Assembly: GCA_002691725.1 (NCBI GenBank)
Contig: NZIT01000089.1
Span: 14,776 to 36,745, forward strand
From: SAR116 cluster bacterium
Lineage (GTDB): Bacteria; Pseudomonadota; Alphaproteobacteria; Puniceispirillales; UBA1172
DNA: 21,970 bases
Reading direction: 5' to 3'
The notes beneath the pieces are model-generated. The model was not told the DNA's origin. It did not search any database and saw only the letters and a list, made by a program, of their open reading frames with translations. Below are positions 1 to 7,068 of this stretch, in pieces; within the stretch, counting starts at the first letter, position 1, and the number at the start of each line of letters is the position of its first letter. Made by a program: the position numbers and the translations under genes.

Positions 1-301
1 CCAAAATAGGCAAACCAAGAAAGCACGCAATCAAGATCATGCCCCAAAATGCCACCTCAAGCTTGACCAACCAGTTATTGTGAAGCATATCAGCATGATC
101 AATTTGAAACAAAGACCCCCAAGCCGACAACATGTCTCGTGCAAACATCGGAACAAGCGATATCAGCAAAAGCCCTGCCGCCATGCCGGTAAAGACGAAC
201 ATCTCTTTTGATGTTAATACCTGGCCGTCCTGACTTGCTTTATCAAGTTTTCGTTGGGAAGGCTCTTCGGTCTTCTCTTGGCTATCATTCTCTTCTGCCA
301 T
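1..301 (-). CDS. flhB: Flagellar export gate protein FlhB, N-terminal part (cut by window edge)
   Basis: FlhB is an inner-membrane component of the flagellar type III export gate and switches substrate specificity from rod/hook to filament proteins. Only the first 100 residues are inside the window. The start MAEENDSQEKTEEPSQRKLD, followed by KASQDGQV, is the hallmark FlhB/YscU N-terminus (charged, E-K-T-E-x-P-[ST], then a basic amphipathic stretch). A first hydrophobic segment follows at about residues 35-54 and a second begins near residue 84. The ATG directly follows the fliR stop codon (TAA then ATG, no spacer) and a GGAG ribosome site lies inside the fliR end, so the two are translationally coupled. 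The autocleavage NPTH motif lies in the missing C-terminal part and cannot be checked. Confidence 0.93.
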   Translation of the reverse strand, partial: MAEENDSQEKTEEPSQRKLDKASQDGQVLTSKEMFVFTGMAAGLLLISLVPMFARDMLSAWGSLFQIDHADMLHNNWLVKLEVAFWGMILIACFLGLPIL

Positions 302-1123
302 TTACATCGCTCCGATCAGATTAAGCATATGCTGGATGGCATCATCGGTTAGATCAGCCATAGCATATCCCAGAAAATCTGCTGAAAAATAAAGAACAAG
401 AAATACCCCAATCAATGAGATGGGAAAGCCGAATGAAAACAGGTTTAGCTGTGGTGCTGAACGGGTAATGATACCGATTGATGTATTAATAAATAATAAA
501 ATCATTGTCACCGGAAGCATAATCATAGCGGCGGTAAAAAACATGGCGCCAGCGGCCTCTATCCCTGATTGAACCATCACGCTGGTATCAGGCTGATAGC
601 CGACCGGCATGATGGAATAGGTTTCAAGGATAGCCCTGATAACAATCAGATGACCATCTAGTGAGACAAAAATAACCATCATAAACAAATATAGAATCTG
701 GCTGACAACTGGCGTTTGGCCGCCAGCGTTAGGATCAATTTGTGAGGCATAACTCAAGCCTGAGGTTGAGGCGATCTTTTCACCCGCAAGCGATACCGCA
801 CCAAAGAAAATCGTTAAGATCAGCCCGGCGGTCAAGCCAATGCTAATCTCGGTCAAGATGATCGTGATCATAGCTGGTGAGCCGAGCTGTTCGGCGGAAA
901 TAGGCTGTGCTGCCATGGCCACTGATGAGGCGAGGGTGAAGGCCATGATGATACGGATTTGCAGGGGAACCCAGCGCGCGCCAAAAAATGGCGCTGAAAA
1001 TAAAAACGCCCCAATGCGTAAACTGAAAATCAAAAACGTCGCCAGATATGCCATGATAATTTGCATATCCATGCCGGGCAATGTCATGCCCCCTGATCCT
1101 CCTATGGCCAAATCACCCATCAT
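302..1123 (-). CDS. fliR: Flagellar export gate protein FliR
   Basis: FliR is an integral inner-membrane subunit of the export gate and forms a helical complex with FliP and FliQ. The product is 273 residues, close to the usual 255-270, and almost entirely hydrophobic with about six membrane segments. The stretches F-x-A-P-F-F-G-A-R-W-V-P and the central IASTSGLSYASQIDP match the conserved FliR loop pattern around the G-x-Q-M/I region. The last hydrophobic segment is near residues 230-252. Two adjacent ATGs are possible starts (MM). The first overlaps the fliQ stop codon by 4 bases (ATGA), indicating coupling. Order fliQ-fliR-flhB is the common arrangement. Confidence 0.95.
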   Translation of the reverse strand: MMGDLAIGGSGGMTLPGMDMQIIMAYLATFLIFSLRIGAFLFSAPFFGARWVPLQIRIIMAFTLASSVAMAAQPISAEQLGSPAMITIILTEISIGLTAGLILTIFFGAVSLAGEKIASTSGLSYASQIDPNAGGQTPVVSQILYLFMMVIFVSLDGHLIVIRAILETYSIMPVGYQPDTSVMVQSGIEAAGAMFFTAAMIMLPVTMILLFINTSIGIITRSAPQLNLFSFGFPISLIGVFLVLYFSADFLGYAMADLTDDAIQHMLNLIGAM

Positions 1124-1389
1124 GTATTCATCGCCACAATCTGATCAAAGGTGAACGCGAAATATGATGTCAGCGTGTTAAGCATATAGCCAGAAAGCAA
1201 ACCAAAAACCAGGAGAACAACAATCAGTTTCGGAACAAAACTCAAGGTCATTTCATTGATTGACGTTGCCGCCTGAATAATACCAATGAGCAAACCAATG
1301 GCGAGCGCTACACCAAGCAGAGGCCCGGCGGTAATAATAATCTGCCAGAACATATTTTGTAGTTGGTCTACATTACTATCGAAACTCAT
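1120..1389 (-). CDS. fliQ: Flagellar export gate protein FliQ
   Basis: FliQ is the small two-helix subunit of the FliPQR export gate in the inner membrane. The 89-residue length is exactly that of the family. Two long hydrophobic segments lie at about residues 15-38 and 50-72, joined by the conserved loop Q-A-A-T-S-I-N-E-M-T-L-S-F-V-P-K. That loop corresponds to the family motif Q-A-x-T-q-I-x-E-x-T-L-x-F-[IV]-P-K. A GAGGAG ribosome-binding site precedes the ATG. It follows fliP after 28 bases and overlaps fliR by 4 bases. Confidence 0.96.
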   Translation of the reverse strand: MSFDSNVDQLQNMFWQIIITAGPLLGVALAIGLLIGIIQAATSINEMTLSFVPKLIVVLLVFGLLSGYMLNTLTSYFAFTFDQIVAMNT

Positions 1390-1417
1390 GATTTGGTCTC
1401 CTCAAGACAAAGCCTCA

Positions 1418-2197
1418 TTAGGTAACAGAATACGTGGCCGCCAAAGAGCTAACCGTCATCGCCCAGCCATCAACCAGAACAAAAAGCAGCAATTTGAAGG
1501 GCAGGGAAACAAGCATCGGGCTTAACATCATCATGCCCAGTGACATCAGCGTTGACGCAATAACCATATCAATGACAAGAAATGGCAAGAATAGCAGAAA
1601 GCCGATCTGAAAGGCGGTTTTCAATTCCGATGTGATATAAGCCGGCAGAATAACGGAAAATGGAATATCGGCGTTTGTCGCATAAGGCTCATCACCAGCC
1701 ATTTCAGCAAACATGGTTAAATCATTAATCCGCGTATTATTGACCATAAAATCCTTGATTGTTGCGCTTGCCGTGCTAACGGCTGTCGCTGGATCAATCT
1801 GGCCATCTAAATATGGCGCCAGGGATTGGTCGTAAATGATCGTGAAGGTTGGTGCCATAATAAAGAATGTCAAAAACAGCGCAATCGCAATCAGCACCTG
1901 GTTAGGTGGTGTCTGCTGTGTGCCTAGCGCTTGCCGCAGGATAGAGAGAACAATGATCACCCGGGTGAATGAAGTCATCCCCAGTATCAGCGACGGCAAT
2001 ACCGTCAGGGCAGTCATCAAAAACAGAATCTGCAAAGACAGCGAGTATGTCGATGAGCCATTATTGTTATCAACAACAGTAAAGGCCGGCATCCCCTCTA
2101 GCGGTTGGCCGAGGCCAGTTTGAGCTAATGCCGTGCCTGCCATAAGCATGAATGTCAGGGTGAGGATGGCTTTTATCAAAGCGTTATACATGGTCAT
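1418..2197 (-). CDS. fliP: Flagellar export gate protein FliP, with signal peptide
   Basis: FliP is the core pore-forming subunit of the flagellar type III export gate. The product (259 residues) has a cleavable-looking signal peptide at residues 1-26, ending in GTALAQ, as is typical of FliP. Conserved family stretches follow: LTVLPSLILGMTSFTRVIIV, the L-R-Q-A-L-G-T-Q-Q-T-P-P-N-Q-V-L motif and a C-terminal membrane block with L-S-L-G-M-M-M-L-S-P. The ATG overlaps the fliO stop codon by 4 bases (ATGA). A second in-frame ATG two codons in is a possible alternative start. Nothing is degenerate. Confidence 0.97.
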   Translation of the reverse strand: MTMYNALIKAILTLTFMLMAGTALAQTGLGQPLEGMPAFTVVDNNNGSSTYSLSLQILFLMTALTVLPSLILGMTSFTRVIIVLSILRQALGTQQTPPNQVLIAIALFLTFFIMAPTFTIIYDQSLAPYLDGQIDPATAVSTASATIKDFMVNNTRINDLTMFAEMAGDEPYATNADIPFSVILPAYITSELKTAFQIGFLLFLPFLVIDMVIASTLMSLGMMMLSPMLVSLPFKLLLFVLVDGWAMTVSSLAATYSVT

Positions 2198-2655
2198 GAC
2201 TGATCCAATCCCAGATTTGGGTTACGAAGCCGCGCCTGTTTCATGGCCTCTAAAAACGGCGTATTTGATGCGGATTTAGTGGCGGGTTTAGTGGCGGATT
2301 TATCTGCTGACTTTCCAGCTGACTTAATTTTTGGTGCTGTTATCTGTTTAGCTGATGATGCGGTATCACTATCCTTAGCATCTAAGGCGTCAAAAGGAAC
2401 GGCGTCAAAAGGAACAACGACTGGAGACTGATTTTTGGCAGAGACGATGAGAAAGGTTTGGCCATCAACCTTAATCAATTTAGCTCGCTCATTAGCGCCA
2501 ATAGGGGTGTCTTCCATCAGCTTAATGCGGCGCTGGGAACCTAATTGCTTGGTTAACGGCTCTTTATATCGGCGCACCAACACCATAATCCCGATCAATA
2601 CTGATAGAAATACAGCGATGGTACCCAGTTGAGTTATAGAAAACGTATCTGACAT
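2194..2655 (-). CDS. fliO: Flagellar biosynthesis protein FliO
   Basis: FliO is a small membrane protein that helps assemble the FliP ring of the export gate. The 153-residue product has one N-terminal membrane segment (about residues 8-27). A cytoplasmic domain follows with the FliO pattern R-R-I-K-L-M-E, then a stretch ending D-G-Q-T-F-L-I-V. The C-terminal third is a low-complexity Ala/Lys/Ser linker built of K-S-A-x and K-P-A-T units (roughly residues 105-130), ending in a short charged tail. Sequence conservation in FliO is low, so the call rests partly on its place directly before fliP, with which it overlaps by 4 bases. A sigma-54 promoter lies about 35 bases upstream of the start. Confidence 0.88.
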   Translation of the reverse strand: MSDTFSITQLGTIAVFLSVLIGIMVLVRRYKEPLTKQLGSQRRIKLMEDTPIGANERAKLIKVDGQTFLIVSAKNQSPVVVPFDAVPFDALDAKDSDTASSAKQITAPKIKSAGKSADKSATKPATKSASNTPFLEAMKQARLRNPNLGLDQS

Positions 2656-2688
2656 TTTTGCCCCGTTATCAATTCCTCTACGGGAAAG

Positions 2689-2703
2689 GCAAAAGCTGTG
2701 CCA
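2689..2703 (-). promoter_or_regulatory. Sigma-54 promoter upstream of fliO
   Basis: Read on the minus strand the sequence is TGGCACAGCTTTTGC, which matches the sigma-54 consensus TGGCAC-N5-TTGC at all ten informative positions with correct GG/GC spacing. The expected transcription start is near 2677, giving a leader of about 20 bases before the fliO ATG. It lies in the 153-base AT-rich gap between fliN and fliO, so it probably drives fliO-fliP-fliQ-fliR-flhB as a separate unit. Confidence 0.88.
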
Positions 2704-2724
2704 GTTTCAAAATAAAATTAATAA

Positions 2725-2742
2725 CTGTTTGTTAATAAACAG
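2725..2742. repeat. CTGTTT-N6-AAACAG palindrome upstream of the fliO promoter
   Basis: A perfect inverted repeat with 6-base arms and a 6-base centre (GTTAAT). It sits about 20 bases upstream of the -24 element of the fliO sigma-54 promoter. A binding site for an activator dimer or for IHF-like bending is possible, but no identical copy was seen next to the other sigma-54 promoters, so its function is not established. Confidence 0.4.
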
Positions 2743-2808
2743 AAAAATAATTTATGCATTAGTAATTTATTTATAGTGTCAGAAAATTGTCACCGCAGGA
2801 TGTGGTGA

Positions 2809-3159
2809 TTAGAGATTTTCCATGCGCTTTTCAGGGGAGACAATTTCGCTGAAACGGATACCAAATCGCTCGCCGACCATAACGACTTCGCCGCGCGCAA
2901 TAATGGTGCCATTAACCAGAATATCCAACGGATCACCAGCCAGGCGGTCAAGTTCAATCACCGATCCCTCATTCAAGCGCAAGAGATCGCGTATCTTAAT
3001 CTCTGTATTGCCGACCTCAACTGTCATGATAACTTCGATATTTTCAAGAACCCGCAAATTATCAACGGATACTCTTTCGTCAGCCATAGATGCCGATGGC
3101 TCAGCAGCAGCTTGGGTGTTTTCGGTCTCGTCGGTTTGGTTTTCCGTTTCATCAGACAT
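2809..3159 (-). CDS. fliN: Flagellar motor switch protein FliN
   Basis: FliN forms the lower part of the cytoplasmic C ring and also docks FliH-FliI for export. The 116-residue product has an acidic, disordered N-terminus (residues 1-30, Glu/Asp/Thr/Ala-rich) followed by a complete SpoA (surface presentation of antigens) domain at about residues 33-112. Visible motifs are V-x-V-G-x-[ST]-E-I-x-I-R-D-L-L, G-S-V-I-E-L-D-R, D-P-L-D-I-L-V-N-G and G-E-V-V-M-V-G-E-R-F-G-I-R. The length suits the short FliN type rather than a FliY fusion. An AGAGGA ribosome site precedes the ATG. It follows fliM by 59 bases and appears to be the last gene of the fliK-fliN unit. Confidence 0.96.
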   Translation of the reverse strand: MSDETENQTDETENTQAAAEPSASMADERVSVDNLRVLENIEVIMTVEVGNTEIKIRDLLRLNEGSVIELDRLAGDPLDILVNGTIIARGEVVMVGERFGIRFSEIVSPEKRMENL

Positions 3160-3218
3160 GGGTCTATCCTCTTCTCATTCGGCCTAATGCGGCCATATAC
3201 AGCGTCAAAAAAAAATCT

Positions 3219-4196
3219 TTACTCAGCTATTCGTTTGGTCAGTTTGATAGCAGCTTGACCGTTCATCTCGCCAACCTCACCAACAAAAATCACATTATCT
3301 TCTAGTAAGATATCAACCCCATCATTGACTTGCATTGGGAAAGTATCGTCTTTTTTCAACGTAATCAGGTTACGCATAGAAACACTTGGCTCACCAAGTC
3401 TAGCCATTATTTTCAACGGGATTTCCATAATCGCCTGTTCCATCCGTTCTTTCCATGATTTGTCGTCATCAACAAGATCAGTTTGCACGCGCGACCGCAA
3501 TTGGCTGGCAATTGGCTTTAATGTTTGCAAGGGATAAATCACATCAAAAGATGCGGCTTCAACATTAGGCAGCTGCACAACAAATGAACAGATAATAACG
3601 AGATCACTACCATCTACGAAAGACACAAATTGAGGGTTCACTTCACGACTTGTTGGGGTGATGCTAATCCGCATGAGGTCTTTCCATGCTTCCTCCAAGG
3701 CCGAGTTTAGCCCTTCGGAGATAAGCTCAATAACGCGCTCCTCGGTTGAGGTAAACTCACCTTTGCGATTCTTGATCTTGGATATTTTGCCGCCATAATA
3801 GGCATTTGTCAGGATTGAGATAAACGTTGGATCAAGCACCAGCATCATAGAGCCGCGCAATTCTTCTATCCGCGATATGCTCATGCTGAGAAAATTATCA
3901 ACATCAGCTGAATATTCATCATAGGTTTTGACTTCTGGCGGGAAGGATGAAATGCGCGGCTGTATCCGCAACATAGGCAAGAAAATTCCGCGCGCTAGTC
4001 GAGAAAATCTCTCATTGATCATCCGCAGCGCGTAATAATCACCAAGCAGGGATAAGTCATCAGAGCCAAATTGAAAGTCACGAATATCGGTGCTTTCACT
4101 GATATCAGCGATCGCTGGTGCGGCCTCATTCTCATTATTGAGGCCGTCAATCAGAGCATTGACTTCATTAGTGCTAAGTTTGCGCGTCGATGTCAT
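3219..4196 (-). CDS. fliM: Flagellar motor switch protein FliM
   Basis: FliM links the FliG ring to the FliN ring in the motor switch and receives CheY-phosphate. The 325-residue length is normal for the family. The N-terminus carries LSTNEVNALIDGL (residues about 5-18), equivalent to the conserved CheY-binding peptide L-S-Q-x-E-I-D-A-L-L. The middle domain contains L-R-G-S-M-M-L-V-L-D-P and the F-V-x-x-D-G-S stretch. The C-terminal SpoA domain occupies roughly residues 250-322. Its start is backed by an AGAGG ribosome site. It sits between fliL and fliN in the usual order, and retention of the N-terminal peptide suggests chemotactic control of the motor. Confidence 0.95.
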   Translation of the reverse strand: MTSTRKLSTNEVNALIDGLNNENEAAPAIADISESTDIRDFQFGSDDLSLLGDYYALRMINERFSRLARGIFLPMLRIQPRISSFPPEVKTYDEYSADVDNFLSMSISRIEELRGSMMLVLDPTFISILTNAYYGGKISKIKNRKGEFTSTEERVIELISEGLNSALEEAWKDLMRISITPTSREVNPQFVSFVDGSDLVIICSFVVQLPNVEAASFDVIYPLQTLKPIASQLRSRVQTDLVDDDKSWKERMEQAIMEIPLKIMARLGEPSVSMRNLITLKKDDTFPMQVNDGVDILLEDNVIFVGEVGEMNGQAAIKLTKRIAE

Positions 4197-4235
4197 AGAC
4201 TAACCTCTAATCCTGATTCCCTTACACTATTGCCA

Positions 4236-4817
4236 TTATTGAAGCACAAGTGAGGTGAAATGCACTTTTTCAATACCGCCAAAGCCTTCCAATTCTTCTA
4301 ATTCGGCGTTAAGAGCATCTCTGATCGAGTTAGCCAGAGTCTTGCGGCCTGCCTCGCCTTTGATATCCTCTTCGCTGAAATTACCAATGCGCTGAAGAAT
4401 AACTGACCGCAGCCCCAGCTCATGCGCCTCAACATTGACCATCACGGTATCATCATATTGGGTTGATACGGCTAGACCTAATTGCAGCATTTTACGAGAA
4501 TTAGCCAAGTTTGTGGTAAATGTGCCTGCAAATTCATAGTAAATTGTCTCAAAGGTTTCTTCTTCTGGAGTATCCTTTGACACTTTTTCCGGATCAGCAT
4601 TAGCATCTTCTTCAGCCTGTTTTTCGGCTTCTCTTTCCTCAATACTGCGCTCAATCATTTCTTCTAATTCTTCTTTTTCAATGACATCACTAGCAGGGGC
4701 AAAAAAGAAATAGCCAACAACTAGACCAATGGTAATCATCCCTCCAAAAAGACCAATCCTTTTAAGCAATGGCATTAAGCCACCAGATTTCTTCTCATCT
4801 TCATTTTCTTCAGCCAT
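4236..4817 (-). CDS. fliL: Flagellar basal-body-associated protein FliL
   Basis: FliL is a single-pass inner-membrane protein that surrounds the stator and supports torque or stator stability. The 193-residue product has a short charged cytoplasmic N-terminus, one membrane helix at about residues 21-40, an acidic Glu-rich linker at about 45-95 and a periplasmic domain (about 95-193) with L-G-L-A-V-S-T-Q-Y and a C-terminal V-H-F-T-S-L-V-L-Q end. That end is typical of FliL, which usually finishes in a [VI]-x-F-[TS]-[DS]-[LF]-[VI]-[IV]-Q pattern. The Glu-rich linker is longer than in enterobacterial FliL. A GAGGGA ribosome site precedes the ATG. It follows fliK by 23 bases. Confidence 0.92.
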   Translation of the reverse strand: MAEENEDEKKSGGLMPLLKRIGLFGGMITIGLVVGYFFFAPASDVIEKEELEEMIERSIEEREAEKQAEEDANADPEKVSKDTPEEETFETIYYEFAGTFTTNLANSRKMLQLGLAVSTQYDDTVMVNVEAHELGLRSVILQRIGNFSEEDIKGEAGRKTLANSIRDALNAELEELEGFGGIEKVHFTSLVLQ

Positions 4818-4840
4818 GTCGTTTCCCTCACATAGTGACG

Positions 4841-6568
4841 TTAAGCCAGAATGTTAACTTTTCCTGTTTTAGCATCTTCTAATATTTTAGTCGATTCATC
4901 GTCGCCATTAGTGGCATTTTTTGTTGCATTTTTGCTGTCATCTTCGGTTGCGCCAGAGCCTTGACCATTTGATCCTTGGCCATTTGATCCTTGCTGAGCT
5001 GAGTGGTGTGAAAACCCTTGTCCCATTGATGTTTGCATCTGTAATTTTAGACCATGTTGCTCCAACGCTTGTTGAAGTTTCGGCTCGGCATCGGCAAGCA
5101 TAGCCGCGGCTTCTGCTGTTGCTAATGTGATTTGAACATGGGATGTCTGTCCAGTCATATTCACCTGCACAACCAGCCGCCCTAATCTTGCCGGCTCAAG
5201 AATAATGCGAATAGTCTCATCGCTCCCCTTAGCGCCATTGCTTTGGATATTGCGGAGTAGCCGTTCTGACCAATTGGCGTCATTCATATTCAAGCGTAAC
5301 AGACGCCCATCTCTGCCTTGATCAAGACCCATGCGGGTATCAAGAGAGGCATCGGATTGAGCATTGGCCTGAGCATTAGATTGGGAATTGGCCTGAGCAT
5401 TAGCTTGGGAATTAGCTTGTGGGTTTTGTTGCCCATGTTGCTGATGTCCTGAAAAATCGCCATTTTGATCAGCGTCTGTCATTGGCGTTGCTGCCATTGC
5501 CGCCGCCGATGCGCCAGCTGAGGTACCAGATGAGGTGATCTGCTGGCCTGATAGAGATGCTGACAGGCGCTGTGATTTTATGGTTGATGCCATCATAGCC
5601 TGCTCATCTTTTGCCATGCTATCATCTGACTTCATGGCCTTATCAGCGGCATCACTTTTGATGTCAGCACGATATTGCGCTTTGCTATCTGCTGGTGTGG
5701 ATATCGCGCTTTCCGATTTAAGGGCGGCTGATTTCAAATCCAATTGGCTTGCGCCCATTGCCGCAGGCTCAGTCAGGGCGCTCTCAGTGGCCTTGGCCAT
5801 GGGTGAGTTTTTAGCAAATGGACCATATTGGTCGGTGATTGCCGCATGAACAGGCTTAAGCGGCGGATGCCATGATCTTAACGGAGGGGCTTTGATCGTG
5901 TTAGCATGGCTCATCTCACCCACGATTTGTGCCTCTGGTATAGCGCCAGTTGCCGGAATGGTGCCATCAAGATTTTGCAGCACCATTGGGTTAAGCTCGG
6001 ATGCTTCAGGGGCTTGGCTGTCGATGGATTTATTATCCGTCTTGCGGATCAGACTAGCCAGAACCTGAATGGGATTTTTTGTCTTTGCATAATGTCCGCG
6101 CGGCTGTCGGCTGGCGGATTGGCTCAGAGCAAGTAAACTCTGCTCAGCCTCAGGCGCGTCAGCTTTTTGAGCTTGATCAGCCGTGTTATTCGCCACCCCA
6201 GCTTCAGCTAAAGGTGCTGAAAAAAGGGCATTAAGCTGGTGGATGTGATCGCCTGGCAGACCATCTGGCGCTGCCTCCATTGAGGCACTATCAGCCTCGC
6301 CAAGCAGGTGCGAGATAACAGGCAACAGATCAGCTTTTCCCGTGTCATCCAGATATGGTTGAAGGCTCGTATCAGCCATTAACTGAGCGGCCATGGTTTC
6401 CGCCTGTTGCTTCATATCCATGTCAAGATCGCCGCTATCTAATTCAGCAACTGCCGCCATAATGGCATCAAATATGGCCACAACGCCATCAACCGATGGG
6501 CTGTTGGAACTGGCGCTGCTCTCAACTAAAGCGGCCCCTTTTGGCATATTGGCATTGATCAAGGTCAT
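4841..6568 (-). CDS. fliK: Flagellar hook-length control protein FliK
   Basis: FliK is the secreted molecular ruler that measures the hook and triggers the FlhB specificity switch. The product (575 residues) has a long, poorly conserved, Ala/Ser/Gln-rich N-terminal and middle part and a C-terminal hook-length domain at about residues 420-510, with D-E-T-I-R-I-I-L-E-P-A-R-L-G-R-L-V-V-Q-V matching the conserved L-x-P-x-x-L-G-x-[LV]-x-[VI] core. Short repeats of Q-A-N-[SA] (about residues 385-405) precede this domain and G-S-N-G-Q repeats follow it. The start at 6568 has only a weak ribosome site; an upstream ATG at 6584 is out of frame. A sigma-54 promoter lies about 40 bases upstream. Confidence 0.9.
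   Translation of the reverse strand: MTLINANMPKGAALVESSASSNSPSVDGVVAIFDAIMAAVAELDSGDLDMDMKQQAETMAAQLMADTSLQPYLDDTGKADLLPVISHLLGEADSASMEAAPDGLPGDHIHQLNALFSAPLAEAGVANNTADQAQKADAPEAEQSLLALSQSASRQPRGHYAKTKNPIQVLASLIRKTDNKSIDSQAPEASELNPMVLQNLDGTIPATGAIPEAQIVGEMSHANTIKAPPLRSWHPPLKPVHAAITDQYGPFAKNSPMAKATESALTEPAAMGASQLDLKSAALKSESAISTPADSKAQYRADIKSDAADKAMKSDDSMAKDEQAMMASTIKSQRLSASLSGQQITSSGTSAGASAAAMAATPMTDADQNGDFSGHQQHGQQNPQANSQANAQANSQSNAQANAQSDASLDTRMGLDQGRDGRLLRLNMNDANWSERLLRNIQSNGAKGSDETIRIILEPARLGRLVVQVNMTGQTSHVQITLATAEAAAMLADAEPKLQQALEQHGLKLQMQTSMGQGFSHHSAQQGSNGQGSNGQGSGATEDDSKNATKNATNGDDESTKILEDAKTGKVNILA
4965..4994. repeat. Two-copy 15-base tandem repeat in the fliK C-terminus
   Basis: Two adjacent copies of CCATTTGATCCTTGG (the second differs only in its last base). 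On the minus strand they encode the Gly-Ser-Asn-Gly-Gln repeat in the tail after the hook-length domain. This looks like slippage within a disordered region. Confidence 0.75.
5363..5410. repeat. Two-copy 24-base tandem repeat in the middle of fliK
   Basis: Two adjacent 24-base units (5363-5386 and 5387-5410) differ at a single base, with partial degenerate units on both sides. They encode the Gln-Ala-Asn-Ser/Ala low-complexity stretch just before the hook-length domain. The unit is a multiple of three, so copy-number changes would keep the frame. Confidence 0.75.
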
Positions 6569-6610
6569 AGGGATTGCTATCCATTTTCATCAATTCATCG
6601 AGAGAAGTCT

Positions 6611-6625
6611 GCAAAAACAATGCCA
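6611..6625 (-). promoter_or_regulatory. Sigma-54 promoter upstream of fliK
   Basis: On the minus strand the sequence is TGGCATTGTTTTTGC, followed by A. It matches the sigma-54 consensus TGGCAC-N5-TTGCA except for one base at -22, with the required GG-N10-GC spacing. The predicted start is near 6599, about 30 bases before the fliK ATG. It sits in the 79-base gap between fliJ and fliK, so fliK-fliL-fliM-fliN probably form a separate sigma-54 unit. Confidence 0.85.
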
Positions 6626-6647
6626 GAATTGCTGGTGATTTGGGGAA

Positions 6648-7064
6648 TTAGCCTTTTGGATGATGGGCGCGCGGAATATCGGTTTCGGCTTTTTCTTGTT
6701 TTTCTTCTCTTTTAGTTAGCTGATATTGGCGCGATTTTTCTTCTGCTCGATTTTGCCGGTTTAATGCTGTGCCAAGGGTAAAGCGCTCCTCATTGATCTC
6801 ATCTTCAAGAAAGCTCATGCGCTGCTCAATCACTTTCAGCTGCTCGCTAATTTTACCGCCATAATGTTGGGCGGCGCGCAACGACATCATTGAGGTCAGG
6901 CCGGGGTGAGGGCGCGTATTATCCGCCATCTCGGTCAGCTTATCGCCGATATTGCTAATTTTCTTATGCTCATCATCAAGAGTTCGGATCGTTTCCGCGC
7001 GTGCCATCACTGTCATTTTTTCGCGCAAGGCAAGGCGTTGGAATATGTCGCGTGGCTTAGTCAT
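6648..7064 (-). CDS. fliJ: Flagellar export chaperone FliJ (coiled coil)
   Basis: FliJ is the central-stalk-like coiled-coil protein of the FliH-FliI-FliJ ATPase complex and couples ATP hydrolysis to the FlhA gate. The 138-residue product is strongly charged and helical, with heptad-like spacing over nearly its whole length. FliJ sequences are poorly conserved, and this call leans on length, the coiled-coil character and position 4 bases after fliI. The very basic, Gln/Arg/Glu-rich C-terminal half (about residues 100-130) agrees with the family. The ribosome site is weak (a purine-rich stretch in the fliI end), which fits coupling to fliI translation. Confidence 0.82.
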   Translation of the reverse strand: MTKPRDIFQRLALREKMTVMARAETIRTLDDEHKKISNIGDKLTEMADNTRPHPGLTSMMSLRAAQHYGGKISEQLKVIEQRMSFLEDEINEERFTLGTALNRQNRAEEKSRQYQLTKREEKQEKAETDIPRAHHPKG

Positions 7065-7068
7065 TAGC

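Noticed and set aside
2785..2805. Hairpin (CACCGCA/TGTGGTG) just after fliN as a terminator
   Set aside because: In the transcribed direction the stem has a mismatch and there is no U-run, so support is too weak to list.
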